Below, in pieces: positions 54,058 to 61,160 of a DNA stretch of 64,000 nt. This DNA is from Desulfonatronovibrio magnus (GTDB lineage: Bacteria > Desulfobacterota > Desulfovibrionia > Desulfovibrionales > Desulfonatronovibrionaceae). How positions within the stretch are numbered: position 1 is the stretch's first letter; the number at the start of each line of letters is the position of its first letter. A program made the position numbers and the translations under genes. Under the pieces are notes generated by a model that did not search any database, was not told the DNA's origin, and was given only the letters and a program-made list of their open reading frames with translations. Location of the stretch: positions 1,800 through 65,799 of the forward strand of contig NZ_KN882183.1 in assembly GCF_000934755.1 (NCBI RefSeq), written 5' to 3'.

Positions 54058-54290
54058 AAGCTCCTCATCCGGGCGGTCCGGGACCGAACTTGGGAGTCAC
54101 TAAAAAACAGCCTTAACGCGTTTGGGATTGGCGCGCTCGAAGACTCGCTCGCAATGACACCTGAGCTGTCAGGGATGTAGTTGCTTAAAACCTGTCACCC
54201 ACGAGGGAGCCTAAGCGAACAAAGCAATCTGTATGGTAAAGCCATAGTAATCTGAATTTATTAGCAAAACGATTGTAGTTACCTGTAAGA
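54058..54290 (+). repeat. R2 plus R3 repeats
   Basis: R2 54058-54101 (AAGCTCCTCATCCGGGCGG), then R3 54107-54290: GCCTTAACGCGTTTGGGATT, CTCGAAGACTCGCTCGCAAT, CCTGTCACCCACGAGGGAGC, and the end GATTGTAGTTACCTGTAAG. The R2-R3 junction is at AGTCACT. Confidence 0.8.
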
Positions 54291-54424
54291 AGCAAACACG
54301 CTTTAACCCGAAGAACCAAAATTTTGTACCAATAAGTTTACCTCATGGATTCGTCCCGTCAATCCGTGAGCTTGAACTGCTACTCGTCAGACCTGTTTAT
54401 TAGAAAAAAACTTAAACAAAAATA

Positions 54425-54491
54425 TTGACAACGTTTATCACTTTCATTACTAAGCGTTCACAGCAATTAACTTATGCGCTTACCGTGAACG
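54425..54491 (+). promoter_or_regulatory. Promoter and overlapping palindrome upstream of the DUF4198 gene
   Basis: TTGACA (54425-54430), a 17-base spacer, then TACTAA (54448-54453). Just after the -10, GCGTTCACAG and CCGTGAACGG (about 54454-54463 and 54483-54492) form an inverted repeat around the expected transcription start; AAGCG/CGCTT inside could pair alternatively. This looks like an operator or a switchable leader; no known regulator box is recognised with confidence. Confidence 0.5.
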
Positions 54492-54543
54492 GAAATTTAC
54501 CATTTTTTAATTTTAACCACTAACTAAACCCAAGGAGAAGATC

Positions 54544-55272
54544 ATGACTTATTGGTTCAAAACACTATGCGCTTCGGTATTAATTATGCTTGCGACAGCT
54601 ACGTTAGCAATGGCTCACTGCATTTGGACTGAGGTTCCCTTTCAGGTAAATGCCGGCCAAAATTTTAAATTAAAAGCTTTCTTTGCTCATGCAGACGATC
54701 CATTAGATGAAAGAGAGCTGACCAATCTGAATCTGTTCATATTTACGCCAGGAGGTGATACTAAGCAGGTAGACCTCACAGAACTTGATAATCATTACGA
54801 GGCATCTGTAACATTGGCCAATAGCGGGCAGCACATTTTCGTTCTTGAACGTGACCCTAATAGATACAGACTTACTGAAATCAGAGATTTTAGCAAAAGC
54901 GTTGTCTGGGCAAGTCAGGCTGGCTCACTGGTCCATGATCCAGTTGATATCCCATTAGAAATAGTTCCAGTAGAAATTACAGATTTACCAAATGGACACA
55001 AACAGTTGACAGTCCAGGTATTATACGATGGTCAGCCAGTATCTGGAGGGGAGATTGAAGTTTTTGAGTCCCTGGAGCCAACCTCAATACTTTATGATGA
55101 AATTGCGGAGTATGATGTACCTGCAGACGGCAAAGTTACCTTCACAATTAATCCTGAGTTAAGATATGTTCTTGAAACTGATCACAGAGTACCAGCCAGG
55201 GAAGTAGCCGGCACCGGCATTGCCATAACAGAAGTCAGGTTCAGGTCAACATTGTACATAGGTTCCATGTAG
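54544..55272 (+). CDS. DUF4198 periplasmic protein
   Basis: A 242-residue exported protein. The signal peptide is about residues 1-24 (ASVLIMLATATLAMA, cleavage before H). The mature N-terminus is HCIWTEVPFQVNAGQNFKLKAFFAHADDP, a start seen in DUF4198 proteins, where the terminal His can take part in metal binding. The second half (LTVQVLYDGQPVSGGEIEVFE) is an immunoglobulin-like or carboxypeptidase-regulatory fold. Relatives accompany nickel/cobalt or TonB-dependent uptake genes. Together with the feoB remnant next door a metal-related role is plausible. AGGAGAAG precedes ATG 54544. Confidence 0.75.
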   Translation: MTYWFKTLCASVLIMLATATLAMAHCIWTEVPFQVNAGQNFKLKAFFAHADDPLDERELTNLNLFIFTPGGDTKQVDLTELDNHYEASVTLANSGQHIFVLERDPNRYRLTEIRDFSKSVVWASQAGSLVHDPVDIPLEIVPVEITDLPNGHKQLTVQVLYDGQPVSGGEIEVFESLEPTSILYDEIAEYDVPADGKVTFTINPELRYVLETDHRVPAREVAGTGIAITEVRFRSTLYIGSM

Positions 55273-55339
55273 ATTTATTTGCCAATTACCAACGTTGACT
55301 TTGACGACCCAGGCAAAACCACTGCTTACCTTCAAAATT

Positions 55340-55366
55340 AAGGGCGAACCTCGTGTTCGCCCTTTT
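55340..55366 (+). terminator. Rho-independent terminator after the DUF4198 gene
   Basis: AAGGGCGAAC-CTCGT... stem with GTTCGCCCTTTT, perfect 10-bp stem, 67 bases after the stop. 55367-55662 beyond it holds no recognised gene; a reversed R2-like end (AGTTACCCACGGGTTCGG) is at 55602. Confidence 0.9.
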
Positions 55367-55662
55367 CACGATAATGGGGACGAATAGATTCCCCTCTTCT
55401 GCCTTGCATGGCTGAGGAGCTGCATGACTCTTAATTGAGAGCATTACGTATTACTGAAAACATAAATAATCAGCTGTTTGTCATAGTAACTGCACATTGC
55501 AGGTCTGACCTGATTATTAGAAAAGTGACTGTCCTTCGATGTGAAGGAGGCTTACTTCCGCATTTTTAAAAGCCTGCATAATTCAGACTCAACTTATCAA
55601 GACAGTTACCCACGGGTTCGGTTTCGGTTTAAACCATGCAAAATGCTGATAAATGCTCACTT

Positions 55663-57507
55663 CTATAGCTCATTAAAATTAAACATAAACTCCAGAAACT
55701 CCATCCTAGCAAATATGCCTCCTGCAAGAAAAGCTGTAGTGCTTGTCAGAATCAGCATGAATAAGGCGGTTTTGACATTGAATTCCCTGGCCAGAGTAGC
55801 AATTATAGCAATGCAGGGCACGTAGAATAAACCCACTACTGCGCCCACAAAAAGCTGAAGTGTAGTCGGTTTCATCTCTAACAACGGCAGGACTGCCAGT
55901 TCCCTGCGCATTATACCCAGGATCAGGGGGATGGATGCTTCCTCGGGCATTCTGAGCCAGTGAACCACGAGGGGGCTGAGCAGACTCCCCACAGAGGCCA
56001 TGATTCCTGTTTCGTAAAGTAGAGCCGCAATGGCCACAGCAATGATCATGGGCAGAGCACCGTTCATAACATAGTGTTTTAACTTGACCCAGATTTTTTT
56101 CATCAGAACTTGTCTTCTTGGAAGCAGGAGTTCCGGAATTTCAATGATAGTCAAAGGTCTTGGCCCTTTAAATAATCTATCCATAATTAAGCCCGAAACA
56201 AGCAATGCTGCAAATGAGAGCATAAAAACTGCAGGAACTACTGATACTGAACGTTCAGAAAGCATGGCGATAAAGGCACCTGTCTGAGATATGCATGGAA
56301 CAGCCATGCAGATCATGGTGGCGATCATAATCCTTTCCTGTCGAGATGGCTCTTGTGGCCAGAATCCCTGGAATGCCGCATCCGTAGCCCAGCAGTAGAG
56401 GAATAATGCTTGATCCCTGCAGTCCTATTCTATTCAGAATACCGTCCAGAAGAACCCCCAGCCTGGGCAGATATCCACTGTCTTCCAGCACAGCCATTAC
56501 CCCGTAAAATGAAAGCACATATGGCATGACCAGGGTGAATGGCCACTCAATGCCCTTGACTAGAAAACCGTATTCGCCAATCATGATGTTTCTGATGACT
56601 CCTTGTGGGACAAGGGCCTCAACTATCATAACGATTTGCGGGATGATAAGCCCTCTGAACAGCGGTAAAAGAATAAGCTGGTGAAGTTGCATGCCGACGC
56701 CCACTATGAGTGCAAAAGAGATAAGTAAAACGAGAAAGGCCAAGGGCGGCCAGGCCAGGGACTGACAAGTTTATTACCCCAGACACTTCTATTGGAAAGT
56801 TTTTTCAGCTTTCCCTGAACGCAGATTTTTCCGCGTAGTTTCTCAGCAACCTTCCAAAGGCATGAACAATTGATATCCCAGTTTACCTCCGGCTCAACAG
56901 GGTTTAGAACAATATTTTCCAGAGCAGATTCCAACTGATCAAATCCCTGGTTTTCAACTGCAACCATTGGAATAACCTGAATATTGAGATCCTTGCTTAA
57001 TTTTACATGGTCAATGCTCAGGTTTTTATCCCTGGCAAGATCCATCCTGTTCAAAACCGCTATGGTGGGGATTTTGAACTCCATAATCTGCAACAATAGA
57101 TAAAGGCTGTTTTCAATATTGTTAGCATCCAGCACGCAGACAACAGAGCCAGGTCTTGGTGAGAGGGCACTGGAATAGTCCCCGGTATCATTACTGCAGT
57201 GCATGAAAGACGGCTGATAACCTGCCCTGTGCAGCCCCTTGAGCATATCTACTGCTACCTGCTCCGCCTGGTTGGTAGCATTCAGGGTATAGGTTCCGGG
57301 CACATCTACAAGAAGCATTTTTTTGCCGGCAATGGAAATTTTTCCTGCCAGGTAATCTATTGTAGTCCCTGAATAGTTGGCGCAATTGACATTCATTCCT
57401 GTCAGATAGTTAAAGATTACCCTTTTTCCAACATTGGGAGGTCCCATGAGCAGCACATGGTTATGCTTATTTCTACAGGATTGAAACGGTAAGTCACTAA
57501 TGCGCAC
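55663..57507 (-). pseudogene. feoB: Ferrous-iron transporter FeoB, broken by two frameshifts and a repeat at its 5' end
   Basis: FeoB imports Fe(II) through a G-protein-coupled membrane channel. Three overlapping frames give a nearly complete protein. Frame 1 (57507-56704) holds the G domain: GPPNVGKRVIFNYLTG, GTTIDYLAG, DVPGTY, NRMD. Near 56750 (PWPG) a one-base loss shifts to frame 2 (56743-56255) with [19 protein letters not shown] and [15 protein letters not shown]. Near 56325 another shift leads to frame 3 (56328-55663), [17 protein letters not shown] to the C-terminus. The G1 motif has Arg where GKS/GKT is needed. The apparent GTG start and first ten codons come from an R1 repeat, so the native start is lost. 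No feoA. Sequencing errors could explain shifts but not the Arg or the repeat junction. Confidence 0.85.
57468..57504 (-). repeat. R1 5' end fused to feoB
   Basis: On the minus strand: GCATTAGTGACTTACCGTTT, CAATCCTGTAGAAATAAG, identical in type to R1 starts. It replaces the first codons of feoB. It is the only R1 piece in the window in minus orientation. Confidence 0.75.
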
Positions 57508-57509
57508 TT

Positions 57510-57675
57510 TGCCGGAAAATGCTTAAATCTAAGCTGAATATATGTTTAGGCCAGGACATAAGAGATTATTGTCACTTGCCAGTTCGAAAACTCGCCCAAG
57601 TAAGTACTGAGTAGCCGTAGACCTTCGGTCAATTTCACCGGGCAAGCTTGAGTAGCAAATACGCTAAAACCGGAA
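57510..57675 (+). repeat. R5 repeat, copy 2
   Basis: TGCCGGAAAATGCTTAAATC, ATATATGTTTAGGCCAGGAC, ATAAGAGATTATTGTCACTT, GCCAGTTCGAAAACTCGCCC and CCGGGCAAGCTTGAGTAGCA, colinear with 49140-49300. It separates the Fur box from the feoB remnant. Confidence 0.7.
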
Positions 57676-57713
57676 GGTCAAAATTTTTTATTTTTTTCTT
57701 GACATGCCAACTT

Positions 57714-57732
57714 GATACTGATAATCATAAGC
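57714..57732. promoter_or_regulatory. Fur box
   Basis: GATACTGATAATCATAAGC matches the 19-base consensus GATAATGATAATCATTATC at 16 positions. TTGACA at 57699-57704 precedes it on the plus strand, so it overlaps or abuts promoter elements. It lies 52 bases before the RNA at 57784 (plus) and 200 bases before the truncated feoB (minus); either may be or have been its target. Confidence 0.75.
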
Positions 57733-57783
57733 ATCAATTACACACAACGATGTTTGTACAAATTTATTACTGATACATATAAA

Positions 57784-57879
57784 GGAACGTTTTACGGTTT
57801 TCGCAGACATACCTGGCGGAAAAAGTGAAAGCGTGACGGATAGGGTAAGGCAGCGTCTCTATCCAGCACGCTTTTTTTT
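57784..57879 (+). ncRNA. Candidate small structured RNA, copy A
   Basis: Starts GGAACGTTTTACGGTTTT and contains GAAAAAGTGAAAGCGTGAC-like blocks shared with copy B at 60084. The 3' half folds into a two-level stem, AAGCGTG/CACGCTT outside and GGATAG/CTATCC inside, with GGCAG in the loop, ending in TTTTTTTT as a terminator. Copy B keeps the outer stem and GGCAG while the inner stem has different bases. No open frame. A Fur box lies upstream. The class is not one I recognise. Confidence 0.65.
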
Positions 57880-57884
57880 GGTCT

Positions 57885-58030
57885 ATCCGTCTAAAGCGTA
57901 GGGTGTAGCGAGAAGGTTTAAATCCATCCTGAACAATATGTTATCTCTCGCCCCCAGGCACCTGTCTTTGAAAAGACTTGCAAACCTCAGATTCTTTGCC
58001 TGAGATAGGAGCAGGGGGCGTGAGATATTC
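57885..58030. repeat. R5-start fragment and a second inverted repeat
   Basis: CCGTCTAAAGC and GGTTTAAATCCATCCTGAAC match the R5 start. TATCTCTCGCCCCC (57943 on) pairs with GGGGGCGTGAGATA (58014 on) across 60 bases. 58031-58121 is AT-rich with AAAACTTAAAAC repeats just before the next gene. Confidence 0.5.
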
Positions 58031-58121
58031 TTTTCTTTACATGCAGGCACCCTTAAACCCGCAGTTTTTTTTACTTAACACTTAAAACGTAAAACTTAAA
58101 ACTTAAAACCCATCAAAACTA

Positions 58122-58478
58122 ATGACCAAAGAAGCTTACATTGCCAGACAAAGCCTTGTGAATCGTTTGATGCAAGACATTGAAAGCCTGCATCAAAAGA
58201 TCGACGAGCAACAGGAGTGCCTTAAGTCTCTTACTCATTTACACAGCAAGAGTCATTCCCAGGATGGATGCACAAGAGCTCACTTGCCCGCGACAGCAAT
58301 CAGGGAAAAGTTCCTGGCTGCAGCTATTCAGGAAGCCATAGCCGGACTGGAAAGAACTCGCAAATCAATCAAGTCCAAACAGCTGGAAACCATCAGACTT
58401 AATTTAATTAAGGCCTTGTCAGAGTTTAACACGTGCGATTCAAGGTCTGTTTCCAAAAATGGATATTTTGATTTGTAA
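58122..58478 (+). CDS. Hypothetical helical protein
   Basis: A 118-residue protein I do not recognise. Predicted mostly helical: NRLMQDIESLHQKIDEQQEC, KFLAAAIQEAIAGLERTRKS, ETIRLNLIKALSEFN. No membrane span or signal peptide. There is no good ribosome-binding site before ATG 58122. The last codons are read from the beginning of an R2 repeat (the stop lies in its GTAAGCTCC start), so the natural C-terminus may have been altered by insertion. Confidence 0.5.
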   Translation: MTKEAYIARQSLVNRLMQDIESLHQKIDEQQECLKSLTHLHSKSHSQDGCTRAHLPATAIREKFLAAAIQEAIAGLERTRKSIKSKQLETIRLNLIKALSEFNTCDSRSVSKNGYFDL

Positions 58479-58521
58479 GCTCCCCACCCGGGCGGCCCGG
58501 GACCGAATTTGTGAGTAACTG
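58478..58521 (+). repeat. R2 palindromic repeat
   Basis: TAAGCTCCCCACCCGGGCGG, CCCGGGACCGAATTTGTGAG, TAACT. Its first base provides the stop codon of the upstream hypothetical gene; a partial R4 start (GGAGCCTGAATCCC) follows at 58532. Confidence 0.75.
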
Positions 58522-58626
58522 CCTTCAAAGTGGAGCCTGAATCCCAACACGATGAATAATTAGTATATGTTTGCCACGACTTTTGGTCGGGTATGAATAG
58601 CTCAGGAAACTTGAGGAGGGTTTATC

Positions 58627-59082
58627 ATGATGGAACAAAAAGTTGTCAATGCCCCTTATGCTTTGCCGGTCAGCAAACCATCTGAAGTCGTAAATAACGG
58701 ATCTTGCCGGAACTGCAAATGCACTAATGAAGTGGCCATAGCTGTGGACATTGATGATCTTGTAGAATTCATCAGCCAGGCCGGCATTGATGTTCGCATT
58801 TTCATTCGCCGCATGAGCATTAACGCGGCATCATGCACTGGATTAGGAACCAGTACGAGAGGGGACGTGAGCTATCTTTACCTGCGTGGATGCTGGAACC
58901 CAGAGAAAAACCCTGCTATTGCCCTGATAATGGACTGGATCTGGAGCCTTGTCCGTGAAAACAGGATGGTATACTTTGTCCGTATTGGCAACAAGCCTGA
59001 AGACTTTGAAGAAATCAGACTCAAGCAATACGGTACTCTCGGTATTGATTTGAAAAAAAGCGTCTATTTTAGGGCTGCCTGA
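58627..59082 (+). CDS. Conserved hypothetical cytoplasmic protein
   Basis: A 151-residue protein of unknown family. TTGAGGAGGG precedes the ATGATG at 58627, a strong binding site. It has SCRNCKCTN (Cys-x2-Cys-x-Cys, about residues 27-32), a possible metal site, then VDIDDLVEFISQAGIDVRIF, YLYLRGCWNPEKNPAIALIMDWIW and DLKKSVYFRAA. No membrane segment or signal peptide. Codon use is like that of neighbours, so it is probably real. Confidence 0.65.
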   Translation: MMEQKVVNAPYALPVSKPSEVVNNGSCRNCKCTNEVAIAVDIDDLVEFISQAGIDVRIFIRRMSINAASCTGLGTSTRGDVSYLYLRGCWNPEKNPAIALIMDWIWSLVRENRMVYFVRIGNKPEDFEEIRLKQYGTLGIDLKKSVYFRAA

Positions 59083-59677
59083 TGCAGGTTTTGAAAGTCT
59101 CAAGAACGTATTTCTAAATAAATCATCAGCTGCGGCAAAAATACCGGTTACTATTGTACTGGCCGGAACCGGCTGAAAAAGATTGTTCAGGCGCGTGAGG
59201 TGGCGAGGAATTTGACATTACAACGCACTGACCTCCTGAGCTTTTTCACCGTCCGGAAAATGATTCCCCTTTTGCCGGGCTGTTGATCACGAACGGCTGG
59301 CTTTAAGCTGCAAGGTTCTAAAGCTGTATATGCTTTACCGTTAAAGCTGACTCTCTAACAGGCCAGAGGGCCGGAAGTCTTAGTGAGCAAGAGTTCCGGC
59401 CCGTCCGTTCGTAAATATACAAATTGACAGCAGTTTTGTAGCTTTCAGGGAGGCAGTGACTGACTGATATTCATACGATGTTATTCGTAGTTAGCCATGA
59501 AAGCTTAGCTTTCCAGATTTAGTAACTTGAGAGTTAAAAGTTATCAGTTAATTGTTATTAGCTGAAGAAAAAAACATCATGATTTCAGATGGTTAGTTCT
59601 TGGAAACATCTGGATATTTAAAGCTTGTAAAATGGCAATAAATCCAAGGGGTTGCACAATAACATTTGACTGTCCAG
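59083..59677. other. Intergenic region with one strong hairpin
   Basis: GGCCGGAA (59369-59376) and TTCCGGCC (59394-59401) form a perfect 8-bp stem without a T tract. GCCGGAACCGGC at 59161 is a second small palindrome. No gene or known repeat is recognised in these 595 bases. Confidence 0.4.
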
Positions 59678-60007
59678 TTAGTAACTTACCGTTACAATAC
59701 AGTAGAAAAAAACAAGATTTTTTCTAATAGTTTAGCCATTTGCATGTGGCACGGGGACTGGCTCTTCTGGGACCCACTTGTCTCAAAAGTGAGACGTTTA
59801 AATCATCGGTTGATCCTCAAGTGGGGCCCAGAGTGCCTGTCCCCTGCTTTCCTTAAAAAAGGGCTAAACTATTACGATTTTTTTTTATCCTTGAAAGAGC
59901 AATGATGCCCAGGAACCTTATTCTTCAGCCTTTAGTCTGAAGAGTACGGTAATCGGCCTAACTTTACGAACCTTGTTTAAATTGGGTTGTGGATACAATC
60001 CTCGTTA
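59678..60007 (+). repeat. R1 repeat, copy l, split by an M1 element
   Basis: TTAGTAACTTACCGTTACAA starts the copy; it is interrupted in the poly-T segment by M1 (59724-59875) and resumes TTTTTATCCTTGAAAGAGCA, to end with GGGTTGTGGATACAATCCTC. The insertion gives a relative age: M1 moved after this R1 was in place. Confidence 0.85.
59716..59883. mobile_element. M1 element (152 bp) nested in R1, with 8-bp target duplication
   Basis: The element proper is 59724-59875. Ends CTAATAGTTTAGCC and the complement of GGCTAAACTATTAC; GATTTTTT duplicated at 59716-59723 and 59876-59883. The interior has GGGGACTGGCTCTTCTGGGA and CAGAGTGCCTGTCCCCTGC, as in 49324-49505 but reversed. Confidence 0.9.
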
Positions 60008-60051
60008 GTTACTGATAGTAAACTCTGTACCTGATGGCGACGTAATATGAA

Positions 60052-60079
60052 TTGACATTTGAACCTTATGTGTTAAATT
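60052..60079 (+). promoter_or_regulatory. Sigma-70-type promoter of RNA copy B
   Basis: TTGACA (60052-60057), 16-base spacer, TAAATT (60074-60079). The expected start falls at or a few bases after the GGAACG that begins the conserved RNA block. Confidence 0.6.
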
Positions 60080-60083
60080 TTAC

Positions 60084-60182
60084 GGAACGTTTTACGGTCT
60101 TGGCAGAATAAGCTCTGATTGAGAAAGTGAAAGCGTGACAAGGAGCAGGGCAGAACAGCCCTTTCTATGTTGCGCTTTTTTT
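60084..60182 (+). ncRNA. Candidate small structured RNA, copy B
   Basis: GGAACGTTTTACGGTCTTGG at the 5' end, AGAAAGTGAAAGCGTGAC in the middle, and a terminator whose outer stem AAGCGTGAC pairs with GTTGCGCTT (nine pairs including G-U), inner stem AGGGC/GCCCT, then TTTTTTT. Compared with copy A the paired bases change but pairing is kept, which supports a functional RNA. A promoter lies directly upstream. No Fur box is seen here. Confidence 0.65.
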
Positions 60183-60504
60183 ATTGGCAAATTGTTGATG
60201 ATGACACTCATAATCTTTAGGGTGCAAAGACTATCTATAACTATGGAGCATTCCCAGTTATTTTTTTCCGAAACCAGGTAAAGAAGACACACGCTGATGA
60301 ATAACAAAATGGTACCAGGCTCATCGTGGAGATTAGTTACAGAAAATAATTTTCCGTGTTACAAGATATTTAAATTTTATCTGATGTTTTTTAACAGACA
60401 TTTCATAGTTTTGACAAATGTTTGAGCTTTTTAATCTGTAAAAAAGCCATAAACTGAACTTATACATCATACTTCAGGTTTCGTCAGGTAAAAATCTTTT
60501 CAGG
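60183..60504. other. AT-rich intergenic stretch
   Basis: 322 bases without recognised repeat, hairpin or coding pattern; a 71-codon minus-strand frame overlaps RNA copy B and is not credible. Confidence 0.35.
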
Positions 60505-60898
60505 CTATTTAATTCCAGGCAGATGGAAGCCGCCTCCACTTTGAAAAACAGTCCCATATTTGGAAATTGGGACAGTCCCCTTCCGGACTGTAAGCCTCCG
60601 GGCAGGAAGCTGTGCCAGGCGCAATGCTCTCATCTTTGACGGAGCTTTTCAGGCAGATGTGCATCAATCATGAGCAAAAAACGTAAAAATATGAAACAGC
60701 CTTAGCACGAGATTGCTTCGCTTCGCTCGCAACAAGGATTGCCGCACTCGAAGACTCGCTCGCAATGACACCTGAGGTGTCTCGGATGTGGTTGCTGAAA
60801 ACCTGTCACCCAAGAGGGAGCCTAAGCGACCGAAGCAATCTGTAAGGTAAAACCGAAATGCTCTTAATTTATAACATATATGATTGTAGTTACTTAGA
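60505..60898 (+). repeat. R4 (partial), R6 (short form) and R3 cluster
   Basis: R4 second half GGCAGATGGAAGCCGCC (60518 on), R6 with GGGACAGTCCCCTTCCGGAC and CATCTTTGACGGAGC (60566-60694), then R3 (60698-60898) with an extra inserted GCTTCGCTTCGCTCGCAACA. R3 here joins R6 without an R2 between. Confidence 0.75.
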
Positions 60899-60900
60899 AG

Positions 60901-61044
60901 CGATAATGCCCAGGAACCTTATTCTTCATCCTTTAGCCTTTAGCCTTCAGCCTTCAGTTTTCAGTCTTCAGTCTGAAAAGTAAGGTTATGGGCCCAACTT
61001 AACGATCCTTGTTTAAATTGGGTTATGTGCACAGCCCGCATTAG
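60901..61044 (+). repeat. R1 repeat, copy m (lacks its 5' end)
   Basis: Starts at CGATAATGCCCAGGAACC directly behind the R3 end, has a long CCTTTAGC/CCTTCAG core (60930-60975), and ends GGGTTATGTGCACAGCCCGC. It lies 116 bases before the histidine kinase start. Confidence 0.8.
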
Positions 61045-61160
61045 AGATATATTTTGCGTATGCCCCATATACATATACGATGCGATGTGGTTAAATCTGA
61101 TATTTTAACCTGCGCTTCAAGTTTCTTAAATAGGTAGTTACCTGAAAGGAGGATGCCTAA

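Noticed and set aside
55663-57507. Three separate genes in the feoB region
   Set aside because: The pieces are consecutive parts of one FeoB protein with small overlaps at two frameshift points.
57784-57879. The RNA as a riboswitch of the next gene (58122)
   Set aside because: The next gene begins 243 bases beyond the terminator, after other repeats, and copy B also lacks a close downstream gene.
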